Positions 11,992 through 22,186 are shown, numbered from the stretch's first letter. The stretch: DNA of 64,000 nt from Didymella arachidicola (GCA_016630955.3 CM050002.1:434001-498000); one strand, 5' to 3'. Notes: generated by a model from the sequence alone, not told the origin. Made by a program: numbers and translations.

Positions 11992-14667
11992 ATGGCTCCC
12001 GCGCTGCTTGCCGCAATCGACCCCGCCACCTACACGCAGTCGCCGCAGGGCCTCAGCCCGCAGGCGCTGGCGTACGTCGGCCATGTCTTCTCGCGCGTCG
12101 CAGACAGCACCGTCGACCAGACCCTCGCCCACCTGCAGCAGTCGGTCGGCCGCTTCGCCAGCTACCTCGGCGTCGCGAGCGTCTCCTCGACCGACGACAT
12201 CGTGGCCCTCCTCGACGCCGGCGCCGCAAAGGTCTTCGTCACCCGCGCCCAGCTCGACCAGCTGAAGGCCAGGCAGATGGACCAGGACAGGCTCGTCCTG
12301 TGCCTGCCGGGGAACAGCCGCGAGCAGGTCATCGAGGCCATTGCCGGCACCCAGGTCGACATCTACGCCCACCGCGTCGACGACGTCGAGCTGCTCGCAG
12401 CGTGGCTCAGCGAGTACGGCGCCGACAGGCCCAATGTCTTCGTCTCCTTCGCACGCCCCGAGCCCGACAGCGTCCGCCGCATCGCAGCCCTCGCCGCCGT
12501 CCCCATCGTCCCCGCCGAAGCCCTCACCGTCGATGCCCAGAAGGAGCCTGCCTCGATAAGCGTCGCAAAGCTGCTCCTGGCCAATGCGACCAGCGACCGC
12601 CCCGACGGTCTCTTCCCAACCCTCGTCACCGACGAGCGAGGCATCGCGCTTGGACTCGTCTACAGCAGCGAGGAGAGCGTCGCCGAGAGTCTGCGCACCG
12701 GGCGCGGCGTCTACCAGAGCCGCAAGCGTGGCCTGTGGTACAAGGGCGAGAGCAGTGGAGACATCCAGGAGCTCGTGTCTCTGGCATTGGACTGCGACAA
12801 CGACTGTCTGCAGTTCGTCGTCCGCCAGAAGGGACGCGGCTTCTGCCACCTGGCCACCCCGACCTGCTTCGGGCAGTACAGCGGACTGTCCAAGCTGCAG
12901 AAGACGCTGCAGGCTCGCAAGGCCTCGGCCCCAGAGGGCTCGTACACCGCCAGACTGTTCAACGACTCGCAATTGCTGCGCGCCAAGATCCTGGAGGAGG
13001 CCACCGAGCTGTGCGACGCGACAACCAAGGACCACGTCGCCTTCGAGGCCGCCGACCTCTTCTACTTCGCCCTCACCAAGTGCGTGGCCGCTGGCGTGTC
13101 GCTGGAGGATGTTGAGCGCAACTTGGACGCGAAGAGCATCAAGGTGAAGAGGCGCCAGGGAGATGCCAAACCTGCCTTTGCTGCGCAGGCGGCTGCCGCA
13201 ACCAACGGTACCAACGGCACCAAGCCTACAACCGAGGAGATCAAGGAGGCTGCCTCCGTACCCAAGAGCATGGACGACCCCGCCGGCATCAAGAACGGAC
13301 GCATTGCTATGAGGAGATACATCGCCGCAAATGAGACACCCGAGACCATCGCCTCTGTACTGCAGCGTCCTTCGCAACGGTCCACTGACAAGATCCTTGA
13401 CATCTGCCGCCCCATCATCGAGGACGTCAAGACAAACGGCGACAAGGCGCTGCTTGGCTACACACAGAAATTCGAAAAGGCAACCTCCCTAACGTCGACC
13501 GTTCTCAAGGCCCCCTTCCCTCCTGAACTCATGCAATTGGCACCGGAGACCGCCAAGGCCATCGATGTGTCCTTTGAGAACATCCGCAAGTTCCACGCTG
13601 CTCAAAAGGAGGATAAACCCCTCAAGGTCGAGACAATGCCTGGCGTTGTATGCTCGCGCTTTTCCCGACCGATCGAGAGGGTCGGACTCTACGTCCCTGG
13701 CGGGACCGCTGTCCTGCCTTCTACCGCGCTTATGCTGGGTGTGCCTGCTATGGTAGCAGGTTGCAAGACATTGGTTCTGGCTACACCGCCTCGTTCCAAC
13801 GGCAAGGTGACCCCAGAGGTCGTCTACGCCGCGCACAAGGTTGGCGCGTCGGCCATTGTCCTTGCAGGTGGCGCGCAGGCTGTCGCAGCCATGGCCTACG
13901 GCACAGAGAGCGTGCCCAAGGTCGACAAGATCCTTGGTCCCGGTAACCAGTTTGTGACGGCTGCAAAGATGTTCGTCTCCAACGACACCAACGCTGGAGT
14001 CAGCATTGATATGCCTGCTGGACCCAGTGAGGTCTTGGTCGTCGCTGACAAGACGGCGGATCCCGCATTTGTCGCTTCGGATCTCTTGAGCCAGGCCGAG
14101 CACGGTGTCGACTCTCAGGTCATCCTGATCGCAGTCGGACTGAATGAGACTCAGCTGGGCGCGATCGAGGATGAACTTCACAAGCAGGCCACAGCTCTCC
14201 CGCGTGTTGACATCGTCCGTGGATCCATTGAGCACTCCATCACGCTGGCTGTCGATGACATCCAGGAGGCTATGCGATTGAGTAACGAATACGCGCCAGA
14301 GCACCTGATTCTCCAGGTCGACGATGCAGAGAAGGTTGTAGACTTGGTCGAGAACGCTGGCAGTGTGTTTGTCGGTCACTGGACACCAGAGTCTGTTGGT
14401 GACTACAGTGCCGGTGTCAACCACTCTCTTCGTAAGCGGAGCCCCCAACACAACATCTGCACAACTACTAATCTGAATACAGCCACCTATGGATACGCGA
14501 AGCAGTACTCTGGAGTCAATCTGGGCTCTTACATCAAGCACATCACCAGTGCCAACCTCACGAAGCAGGGTCTTGAAAACGTCGGTGCTGCCGTCATGGA
14601 GCTCGCGCGCGTAGAAGAGCTCGAAGCTCACCGCCGCGCCGTCAGTCTGCGCTTGGGTGTAGCTTGA
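11992..14667 (+). CDS. his4: Trifunctional histidine biosynthesis protein (HIS4)
   Basis: Exons 11992-14431 and 14483-14667 give 874 aa. It fuses three activities of histidine synthesis: phosphoribosyl-AMP cyclohydrolase (about 240-310, with GRGVYQSRKRGLWYKGESSG and DCDNDCLQF), phosphoribosyl-ATP pyrophosphohydrolase (about 325-410, LFNDSQLLRAKILEEATELC and FEAADLFYFAL), and histidinol dehydrogenase (about 440-870, with PGGTAVLPSTALMLGVPA, GPGNQFVTAAK, MPAGPSEVLV and SQAEHGVDSQ). A 51-nt intron (GTAAGC..TACAG) interrupts the dehydrogenase right after GVNHSL. Splicing restores NHSLPTYGYAKQYSG, the expected active-site loop. The intron is a multiple of three and has no stop codon. The chosen start (GCCATGG) gives MAPALLAAIDP; the frame stays open upstream to an ATG at 11590. 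This is the Neurospora his-3 type of arrangement. Confidence 0.95.
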   Translation: MAPALLAAIDPATYTQSPQGLSPQALAYVGHVFSRVADSTVDQTLAHLQQSVGRFASYLGVASVSSTDDIVALLDAGAAKVFVTRAQLDQLKARQMDQDRLVLCLPGNSREQVIEAIAGTQVDIYAHRVDDVELLAAWLSEYGADRPNVFVSFARPEPDSVRRIAALAAVPIVPAEALTVDAQKEPASISVAKLLLANATSDRPDGLFPTLVTDERGIALGLVYSSEESVAESLRTGRGVYQSRKRGLWYKGESSGDIQELVSLALDCDNDCLQFVVRQKGRGFCHLATPTCFGQYSGLSKLQKTLQARKASAPEGSYTARLFNDSQLLRAKILEEATELCDATTKDHVAFEAADLFYFALTKCVAAGVSLEDVERNLDAKSIKVKRRQGDAKPAFAAQAAAATNGTNGTKPTTEEIKEAASVPKSMDDPAGIKNGRIAMRRYIAANETPETIASVLQRPSQRSTDKILDICRPIIEDVKTNGDKALLGYTQKFEKATSLTSTVLKAPFPPELMQLAPETAKAIDVSFENIRKFHAAQKEDKPLKVETMPGVVCSRFSRPIERVGLYVPGGTAVLPSTALMLGVPAMVAGCKTLVLATPPRSNGKVTPEVVYAAHKVGASAIVLAGGAQAVAAMAYGTESVPKVDKILGPGNQFVTAAKMFVSNDTNAGVSIDMPAGPSEVLVVADKTADPAFVASDLLSQAEHGVDSQVILIAVGLNETQLGAIEDELHKQATALPRVDIVRGSIEHSITLAVDDIQEAMRLSNEYAPEHLILQVDDAEKVVDLVENAGSVFVGHWTPESVGDYSAGVNHSLRKRSPQHNICTTTNLNTATYGYAKQYSGVNLGSYIKHITSANLTKQGLENVGAAVMELARVEELEAHRRAVSLRLGVA
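14432..14482 (+). other. his4: In-frame 51-nt intron of his4
   Basis: It begins GTAAGC, contains ACTAAT as a possible branch point, and ends TACAG. Without splicing, 17 extra residues would enter the histidinol dehydrogenase loop between NHSL and TYGYAKQ, with no frameshift or stop. Confidence 0.85.
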
Positions 14668-15369
14668 GTGATTAAGAAATGACCAGCCTTTCTTTTGTCT
14701 CTTGTTTTAGCCGCGCATTATGCAGTCCGGTGGCCATGTGCCTTGGCTCATTGGAGGCGTTTCAGGTGTTTATGATTTATACATGCTCACAGTGCTTTAA
14801 TCTGTGGGGATGGCAGGAAACAACAGTAATCTAGGGAACCTAGACTTCCGCATGGATCCGCTGCGATGTAGATGCGTTGGAACCGGTCGCAAAATGCCGG
14901 CGGCTCTGCTCCCGTGCCGAGGCTCCAAATTAACCACCTCTCGACCTTTACACCACCATCACGACGACATTGCAACGGCCCTCGCACTGATTGTGCGAAC
15001 ACGGACCATGGTTCACGCGTCGATCCGATCAATCACAATCGTTGACATGCCGTTACGGCCAAGTTGTCTTGGACGGAGTGTAAAAAGGGTTGAAGCTCGA
15101 GGCTGCTAATGATCTCCAGGATCTCGTTTCAAACTTCATGAAACAATCCTCCCAGCATCATCGGCCCACCGAACCAGAACTGGTAGATCCCGTCTTTCGT
15201 ATATTAACTTGCTCTCCCCGTCAAATACACTCGCCATTTGGTCCTTCCGTTCACCATCTGTCATTGCTCTATCTTCTTGGAAGCGTGCTTCCTGACATTC
15301 ATTTATATCCCTACACTCTTTTGAAAAGACTTAACTTCTATATCTCATTTCACCCTCTTCAAAACCAAG
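14668..15369. promoter_or_regulatory. Upstream region of the xylanase gene
   Basis: About 0.7 kb between the his4 stop and the xylanase start. It contains one sequence equal to the XlnR/Xyr1 consensus on the minus strand (14706-14712), one CreA-like GTGGGG near 14802, and an AT-rich TTTATAT at 15302-15308, about 60 bp before the ATG, that could act as a TATA box. Xylan induction and glucose repression are typical of this enzyme class; here they are inferred from motifs alone. Confidence 0.4.
14706..14712 (-). promoter_or_regulatory. Possible XlnR/Xyr1 site (GGCTAAA)
   Basis: TTTAGCC on the plus strand is GGCTAAA on the minus strand, the core site of fungal xylanolytic activators. It lies about 660 bp upstream of the xylanase ATG but only 39 bp after the his4 stop. 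A 7-bp match can easily arise by chance. Confidence 0.25.
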
Positions 15370-16815
15370 ATGCATATCCGCGGATCATCCATTTACTTCA
15401 CGGTCGTTGGCCTGACCTCCACGACCGGTGTCCTCGCAGCTGTCCAGCCTTGGGGACAGTGCGGTGGCGTGGGCTACACTGGCGAGACAGCTTGTGCTCA
15501 GGGCTGGGGCTGCAAAGAGTACAACACGTACTACTCACAGTGCATCGAGGGTGCTGGTAACGCAGCCCCTTCAGCTCCGGCACAGACTGCTGTTCCCACG
15601 TCCGCCGCTCCTGTACCTTCTCTCAACGCTACGACACCTGTTGCTGTCCCTACCACTCTCAACGCTACGACACCTGTCGCTGTTCCTACCACTCTCGCGA
15701 CCAAGATTGTCTCATCTGCCAAGGTTGCGGATGCTTCTTCTGTTGTCGTTGTGTCCACCAGCAAGGCGGCCCCTACCGCTGCTGCCAACGCTACCCACGG
15801 TGAGAGCTGCTCTCTCGATGCGGTCTTGAAGGCCAAGGGCAAGAAGTACATTGGTGTAGCTGCGGACAAGGGCACTCTATCCAGCGCAGACACCGCCGCC
15901 ATTGTCAAGTCGGACTTTGGCCAGGTCACACCCGAGAACAGGTATGCCCTCCTGCCCCTTCGCGTCCAGCTCCGCTAACACCCACCAGCATGAAGTGGGA
16001 CTCCACCGAGAGTGTTGAGGGCAAGTTCACATTCACCGGCTCTGACTACCTCGTCGACTTCGCCTCTACCAACAATAAGTTGATCCGTGGCCACACCACC
16101 GTCTGGCACAGCCAGCTGCCAACCTGGGTCTCGACCATCACCGACAAGACCAAGCTCACCGACGTGATGAAAGCCCACATCAACGGCGTCATCGGCCAAT
16201 ACAAAGGCAAAATCTACGCCTGGGTACAACCCCCCCCCCCCCCCCCCCCCTTCTCCACACTCAACCCCGACTAACCCCCCACAGGACGTCGTCAACGAAA
16301 TCCTCGGCGAAGACGGCAGCTTCCGCTCCAGCGTCTTCTACAACGTCCTCGGCGAATCCTTTGTCAAAATCGCCTTCGAAACCGCCCGCGCCGCCGACCC
16401 CGCCGCCAAACTCTACATCAACGACTACAACCTCGACTCCGCCACGTACGCAAAGACAAAAGCCATGGTCTCCCAAGTCACCAAATGGGTCGCGGAGGGA
16501 ATCCCCATCGACGGCATCGGCTCGCAGTCGCACCTCAGCAACAGCTGGCCCATCGCAGACTACCCCGGCGCGCTGAAGGCGCTGTGCGGCGTTGTGAGCG
16601 AGTGCGCAATTACAGAGCTGGATATCAAGGGTGCGGCGGCGAGCGACTACCAGACTGCGATTGGCGCGTGCGCGGATATCGAGAACTGTGTTGGTATCAC
16701 CGTGTGGGGTGTTAGCGATAAGGATTCGTGGCTTAAGAACAGTAACCCGTTGTTGTTTGATGCCGAGTACAAGGCTAAGGAGGCGTATAACGGGCTGTGC
16801 ACGGCTCTTGCTTGA
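15370..16815 (+). CDS. Secreted endo-1,4-beta-xylanase, CBM1 + GH10
   Basis: Exons 15370-15941, 15989-16223 and 16285-16815 (introns of 47 and 61 nt) give 445 aa. It should cleave internal beta-1,4 bonds of xylan outside the cell. A signal peptide covers about residues 1-23. A CBM1 cellulose-binding module follows at 25-58 (WGQCGG, QGWGC, YYSQC). A Ser/Thr/Pro/Ala linker at about 60-145 contains two copies of LNATTPVAVPTT. The GH10 domain runs from about 148 (LDAVLKAKGKKYIG) to the end. The acid/base Glu274 lies in WDVVNE, and the second splice junction falls directly between its Trp and Asp. The nucleophile Glu380 lies in ITELDI. The splices are supported by ENSMKWD and AWDVVNE. The second intron contains a run of 21 C. 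It converges on the aldehyde dehydrogenase gene. Confidence 0.94.
15622..15693 (+). repeat. 36-bp in-frame repeat coding the xylanase linker
   Basis: Two adjacent 36-bp copies (15622-15657 and 15658-15693), differing at a few third positions, encode two copies of LNATTPVAVPTT. Such linker repeats vary readily in number between strains and change the spacing between CBM1 and the catalytic domain. Confidence 0.85.
16230..16250 (+). repeat. Poly-C run in a xylanase intron
   Basis: Twenty-one consecutive C residues lie 6 nt after the donor of the second intron of the xylanase gene. The run makes up a third of the 61-nt intron. The exact length may be unreliable in the assembly. Confidence 0.9.
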
Positions 16816-17328
16816 GCGCGAGGGGGTTAGTGTGAGAGCTTCGATTCCGAGTTGGTTGTATGTATATTGCAGCAATTACTTTGTGTGGATGGAAGCTGTC
16901 ATAGCCACTGAACACGGTGAATCCAATCATCAACATTTGATATGCAAATCTCCAGAGTGCTGTCTGCATCTCCGATTCGGCGTCTACACGCAGCCTTGCT
17001 CACTACGCTAGACGTCGCAGTGCAAAGGTCTCCGTTGGTCTGAGCTCATTCGACTTCACCGGAGCTTGCGCTTGCACAGAAAAACGACAACCCTCGGAGA
17101 CGCGAAATCAGAGCGAGAGGCATTCAAGATCCCACTTCAGCACCTGCGTATTCGACACCTCGCGTCGCATCTGGACATGTGCACTTGCACGTCTGCACGG
17201 CCGCCTGGGCTTTTCCGATACTGTCTAATCCCCGCGTTTCGAAAACCTCACTCTCAAGACCGAAGCAGCAAACGCACAAACAAGCATTGCAAAGGGCTAT
17301 TGTCTCATTTCACTCCATCACCCCTACC
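16816..17328. other. Convergent intergenic region, xylanase and ALDH
   Basis: About 0.5 kb between two facing stop codons. It presumably holds both 3' UTRs. Nothing else is recognisable. Confidence 0.45.
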
Positions 17329-18820
17329 CTACGACTTGTAAACATGAATAACATGCGGATTGCAATACGCCAACAACCCCGTCTTCCCCCACTCCCCCCC
17401 AATCCCCGACTCCTTGTGTCCGCCAAACACGGCCTGCGGCGTCGGCTTCTCGTACGAATTCACAAACACCGACCCGGCCTCGAGCCTCCGCGCAATCTGG
17501 CTCGCCTTGGCAACATCCTTGCCCCACACGCACGCGCCCAGACCCGTGTTTGTGTCGTTTGCGCGGGCAATGACTTCGTCGAGATCGGACCAGGGTTGGG
17601 TGGGGACGATGGGGCCGAAGGGTTCTTCTTGAATGATGCGGGAGGAGTTTGGGGGGTTGTCGATGATGGTGGGGGGGATGAAGTAGCCTTTTCCTTGGGA
17701 GGAGATGTCGGGGGAGCCGACGGCGAATTTGTAGCCTTGGGCTTTGGAGTCTTCGAAAAAGCCCTTGACGCGGTCGTATTGCATTTTGTTCTGGACGGGG
17801 CCCAGGAGGTTGTCGCCGTCGTCCGGGTTGCCGATTTTGATGGTCTTTGTGAAGGCGACCATTTCGGCCACGAAGTCCTTGTAGATGGATTCGTGGATGT
17901 AGATGCGCTTTGTGGCGACGCAGACCTGGCCTGAGTTCTGGAAGGCGCCCATGACGACCTCCGGGGCTATTTTCTTGATATCGACGTCGGGGAGGATGAT
18001 GGAGGCGTCGTTGCCGCCGAGCTCGAGGGTGACGCGCTTGAGTGTCTTTGCGGAGGTCTCCATGACCTTCTTGCCTGTGGCGATGGAACCGGTGAAGGAG
18101 ATCTTCGCGATGTCGGGGTGCTTGCACATCTCTGCGCCGAGCTCGTTGTTGCCACCGATGACCTGGATGACGCCAGGGGGGAAGACCTCCTGAGCGAGCT
18201 CAACGAACTTCAGAGCGGTGTAGGGTGTGAATGGCGAGGGCTTGACGATGATGGTGTTTCCGGTCATGACAGCAGGAGCGACCTTGCCGACTGACAGAAT
18301 CAGAGGGAAGTTCCATGGGCAGATAGCTGCGCATACACCAAGGGGCGAGTATTCTGTGTAGACTGTCTTCTCGTCGTCCTCGAAGCTCTCCGAGGGGACA
18401 CTGAGCGTTGTGTGGTAGCCGATGAAGCCAGAGACACCGCCAACCTCGATGGCAGCAAACTTCCTCTGTGCCTTTGTCAGTGCAAGCTGTGAGTACTGCG
18501 AAACGGAAACGTACAGGCTTGCCAGACTCCTTGCAAAGCAGGGAGACGAACTCGTCCTCGTGCTGCTGGTAGAGACCAATCAGCTGGCCAAGGAGCTCCT
18601 TGCGCTTCTCGACTGGTGTAGCTTTCCACGAAGGGAAAGCCTTCTTTGCAGCGGCGACAGCATCGTTCAGGTCCTGGGTGCTACCGATGGGCACATCCCA
18701 GAGCTCCTGGCCCGTGACGGGGTTGATTCCGTGGTGGATCTGGTCAGAGCCACGCTTCTCGCCATTGACGATGTTGTAAAACTTTTCGAAATCGAGAGTG
18801 GATACCTTTCCAGGAGACAT
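17329..18820 (-). CDS. NAD(P)-dependent aldehyde dehydrogenase
   Basis: Exons 18820-18515 and 18465-17329 give 480 aa, the usual length for the superfamily. It oxidises an aldehyde to the acid; the substrate is not predictable here. Visible motifs are the cofactor region (ICPWNFPL with Asn154, VKPSPFTP), FTGSIATGKKV, the general base Glu250 in LELGGND, and the catalytic Cys284 in NSGQVCVA. EEPFGPIVP and the C-terminal GGHKESGIGGEWG are also present. The intron is placed as 49 nt (GTACGT..GCACAG) because a CTGAC branch point sits 10 nt before that acceptor. Two earlier AGs in the same phase would keep 2 or 7 more residues. The N-terminus (MSPGKVSTLDFEKFYNIVNG) suggests a cytosolic enzyme. It converges on the xylanase gene. 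Confidence 0.92.
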
Positions 18821-20418
18821 GTTTGTGTTGTTTTGAGGTTCTGTAGGAGGGATTGACTTGTGCCTCTGGGCTGGCGACGTCCAGTACTTAAACTAGGCAC
18901 GCTCTGAAGTTTGCCGCTGAGGCGTCATCACCATGGCCTTCCTTACCCTCGGTAGTGCTATAGCCGCATAGTGGCTGACGGAGCTGCTTCTTGGCAGTGT
19001 CTCAACCATCATACTATGGTAGTTGGCATAAGTAGTGTAAGTGGACCTCGGAGTTTCTAATTGATAGCCCCTAGGTACTGAAATCTTTACAGCTCTCTAT
19101 TGGGCAAATAGCAGGAGTTATCTCTCTGATGAAAAGCTTGATTGGTTAGACCTTAGGGTAAATCTGTTCTTTTCGGTCCTTACCCCTTGTCGCCGTTCTC
19201 CACTCACACTACTATGGTACTTATGCCAACTACCATAGTACTTCTTACCCCACCTTGTCCCGCAGGTAAGCTAGAGCGCGGTCTACCAACACCGAACTGA
19301 TCCCGCCGTCCACTCGTAGCCTGCGGCGCAGTGGAGCTAGGCCGTCTTCTCTTGAGGCTGATTATAACTAAGCGATACCACGCCGCCTGATGACTTGGTG
19401 TTTGGGGCTGTCTTGATCGACTTTCTGATGCTCAGATATGCCGACGAACGCAACCGAACGCCGATTTGATATTATGTACCCTGACTCATGGGCACGACAG
19501 ATGCAGCAAGACTAGACAGAATGCTGATCCTGCCCGCTACCTGGCAGCTCCCCTGCAGCTTCTGTATGTGGAGCGACCCGCCTGTATGCGTTACCATTGT
19601 CTCTGAGGTCTTGACTAGTTTCAATCGAGTCGGTTTTCGGTGTAAGCGGCATGGCTCGACGAAGTTTCTGACCGTTTATGCCTTGCACGCATTGCACGTA
19701 CCCATGTGGGCCGATGGGTATCGGGCGCGTGTAGTTTCATTCGGAGTAAAGAAGCAGACGGGGCGCCTTGTCGTTGCGAATCTGCGCAAGGTGTTAGCGC
19801 GCGGCCTGAACTGCAACGGGGTCTGCCCACCGCGTGAGATCATCTCAACCAGCTTCGCACTCGCCCAAGACAAAGCGAAGATGCGACAGACGCGCATGCA
19901 GCTGGTGCTGACGCTGAAAGAGTTACATAAGTGGTGGCGTAGATGGACGTTCTTGCTAAGCTTCTGTCAGGCTGGCGTGTCAGCGCCTCCCATCGATCAC
20001 GAGCCGCACTTATCTGGAATTAGGCGACCTGCGTCTCACAGGATCAGCCTTGTTTGAGCCTCAACGTTGCAAAGGTATAGAGCCCCGCTGGCCTTAAGCA
20101 TGCTTGTCTGCAAGATGGACGCCTGTTTGCGTAGCTTTTTGGCCATTGTCAGACTGGACGACATGAAAGTCATCCGCGCTGCTTAGAAGGGACGAAACTT
20201 TTCAGGGTGAGTAATACAAAAGGCGACACGGGCTTAGTAGCGACAGGAGGATGCTGGCAGGTACAAGTAAATAACTTCAAAATCACTGCATGGTGCAGTC
20301 GTGTAGGTCAGACACTGAGACACCGGAACCTTCAAACTGCCAGGGGCGTCATTGGCTTTTCGATTCGATTGCTAAAGGAATAGACTATTCTCTCAAACTA
20401 CACATAGGCTTGCGCCCG
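18821..20418. other. Intergenic region with a MITE-like element
   Basis: About 1.6 kb between the ALDH start and the 3' end of the DUF4360-type gene. It contains the ALDH promoter and an inverted-repeat element at 19012-19240. A 189-codon plus-strand frame at 19488-20057 has no recognisable motif and I do not call it a gene. Confidence 0.45.
19012..19240. mobile_element. MITE-like element with terminal inverted repeats
   Basis: The left end begins TACTATGGTAGTTGGCATAA (19012) and extends to 19044. The right end (19200-19240) is its reverse complement, with a 23-bp identical outer block, an 8-bp insertion (TACTATGG, 19210-19217) and one mismatch in the inner 10 bp. The right arm alone forms a 10-bp perfect hairpin (19210-19219 with 19231-19240) around an 11-nt loop. 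The 229-bp size, lack of coding capacity and TA at both ends fit a non-autonomous DNA transposon. No certain target-site duplication is visible. The superfamily is unknown. Confidence 0.65.
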
Positions 20419-21199
20419 TCATTTCTGCTCGCACTTCTTCCACGCAACATACAAATTCGAGCCCAGCCTACCGCTCTCCTTCGCAACACCCAGCACACCA
20501 CTTGCCAAGCCAGCCAGAGGAGTAAGCGCCACACTCGCATCAACATTGAACAGCGCACTACCACTGCACGGCGACCACACAGCCACATCAACACCGTCCT
20601 GTTTCTTGAACCGCAGTTTCGCCGGCCCAGCTAAAGTAGTCGCTGACGAGGTCTGGAGGTAGTCAGCAACACGACTCTCCTCGCACTATCATTGCGTACC
20701 TGATCCGTCTCGCCTGAGAAGTAGTAGCTGCTCTTGATTGTCCCCGTGACGCCCGAGTCCAGGTCGGCAAAGCCGGTGTACTCGGCGTTGTAGATGGCGA
20801 AGCTGAAGCCCGCGCTGTACGAAAGCTCGAGGTTGAGCTGGCAGAACTTGCGGCTGTCGGTGATGTCTGCCTTGGGGCCTACGGCGGCGATGAATTCTTT
20901 GCCGAAGTCTGGGGTGTGTTAGTGAGAGTGCGGAGGTGGAGGGTTGTGATGGGAAAGTAGTTGGGGAGCGCAATTTAATGATATTCGTCATGTAGGGAGG
21001 GCTAATAGAGATGGGAAGGCAACTCACAGATCGGAAGGACCTTGTCGTCAGTCCATTTCACGTCAATGCTGCCTTGAGGGCAGCCAGTACCGCCAGACAC
21101 GACCTTTGTGATACTGAAAGACGGAGGTGGTGTGGACGTTGATTGAGGGAGAGCGGAAGCTACGGTCGCGACCGCAAGGATGGGAAGTGCGAGCTTCAT
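20419..21199 (-). CDS. Secreted DUF4360-type small protein
   Basis: Exons 21199-21028, 20908-20700 and 20652-20419 (introns of 119 and 47 nt) give 204 aa. A signal peptide (MKLALPILAVATVASALP) covers about residues 1-18. The mature part starts with a Ser/Thr/Pro-rich stretch, then GGTGCPQGSIDVKWTDDK. After the first splice come FGKEFIAAVGPKADITDSRKFCQ and a repeated aromatic pattern (SFAIYNAEYTGFADL, SSYYFSG). A C-terminal segment has further cysteines (WSPCSGSALFN and WKKCEQK). The GTGCPQGS opening and the following layout fit the DUF4360 family of secreted fungal proteins, whose function is not established. Phase and conserved-looking sequence support all three exons. It may be wall-associated or effector-like, but there is no direct evidence. 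Confidence 0.82.
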
Positions 21200-22186
21200 T
21201 GCAGATGTCGAAACTGAGGCTGATATTGAAAATGGTCAGGGTGGTTTGCAAGTCTGATCAGTGCGGATTCAGGCCACTCTTATGCGCGGTGAGAAATGCT
21301 AAGCTGGTACTGCAAAGGCAGGTGTAGACACTCGGTCGCAGATCCAGACCTGTCGTCTGTGTAGTCCAATCTATCGGTACTACAGCCAGCTGAGTAGATT
21401 ACCTTGATTGGCGACATACTAGTTGGCTGTCGCTAGGGGTGGAGCTGCTCACTGGCAATGGCCATTGTATTGGTCTGGAAGTATCTGCAAACCACACAGT
21501 CACATCCTGAACTGCATACATACTGCAGCCTCACATGTTGAGGATCCTCGTATTCGAGTAGCCGGGTCGCAGTGACAGGCCAGCCGTTGACTGAGCCCAG
21601 ATGATCTGCGTCCAGAACGTTGATGAAATCCGGGGTAGACGACGACGACGACCCCAAATCAAATTGCTCCAGCAGGTTCGTCGAGGAAGAACACGCCCAG
21701 TAGAGGCAAAAATCGTATACTTAGATTGGAAGACCTTGGTCGAGCTCGAGGTGAGTTTGGTAGCGGGTAAATGATGCTCGGCGACGAGGTTCAGGGGTGT
21801 TGGCTTAGCGAATGCTGGAGTCGCTGGATAATCATCGTGGGCCTTATGAGGCAGGAGGTGGCGTCGACACAGGGAGCTGACGCCACATCGAAAGACATTG
21901 TTGCTGGTCTGCTCGCCATCGTGGGAAGCACATGAAAGGGTGAGAAGATTGCGGATGAAGAGCCAATCCCAGGCGTTGAGGTAACAGCGAGACTGACAGT
22001 ACAAGGATCAAAAGCAGACATGCCATAACAACAGAACACCCTCCACCGGTGCAGAAAGTAAGAATCCGCCGGAAAGATGCTGACCTCTGCGTGGAAAAGC
22101 TTGCGAGTCCGTTCTATAATTCAAATTACATGATATTTCTAAAACATCTTCTTAGAATCTTGAATCGATTGTTGTTACATACAATG
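21200..22186. other. Intergenic region with a possible orphan exon
   Basis: About 1 kb between the DUF4360-type start and the 3' end of the ABC transporter. The first part should hold the DUF4360-type promoter. A minus-strand frame near 21433-21657 looks partly coding and is listed separately. Confidence 0.35.
21433..21657 (-). other. Possible exon of an unrecognised gene
   Basis: A 74-codon frame includes DFINVLDADHLGSVNGWPVT and then RLLEYEDPQH, with a balanced composition unlike the neighbouring noise. A GTGAGG donor could follow DPQH. Upstream frames up to about 22030 are broken and could not be joined into one gene. It may be an exon or a decayed gene; no family is recognised. Confidence 0.18.

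Noticed and set aside
11745..13115. 456-codon plus-strand frame overlapping his4 in another register
   Set aside because: Arg/Pro-rich translation typical of a frame-shifted GC-rich gene.
11584..13377. Long minus-strand open frame (about 600 codons) opposite his4
   Set aside because: It is the antisense of a strongly coding GC-rich region; the translation is a Gly/Val/Leu/Ala-rich shadow with no domain, while the plus strand encodes clear HIS4 motifs.
13489..14631. 380-codon minus-strand frame opposite the histidinol dehydrogenase part of his4
   Set aside because: Shadow frame; it crosses the his4 intron and has no recognisable motif.
19488..20057. 189-codon plus-strand frame after the MITE-like element
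   Set aside because: No family resemblance, no supporting splice structure, and competing frames on the other strand.
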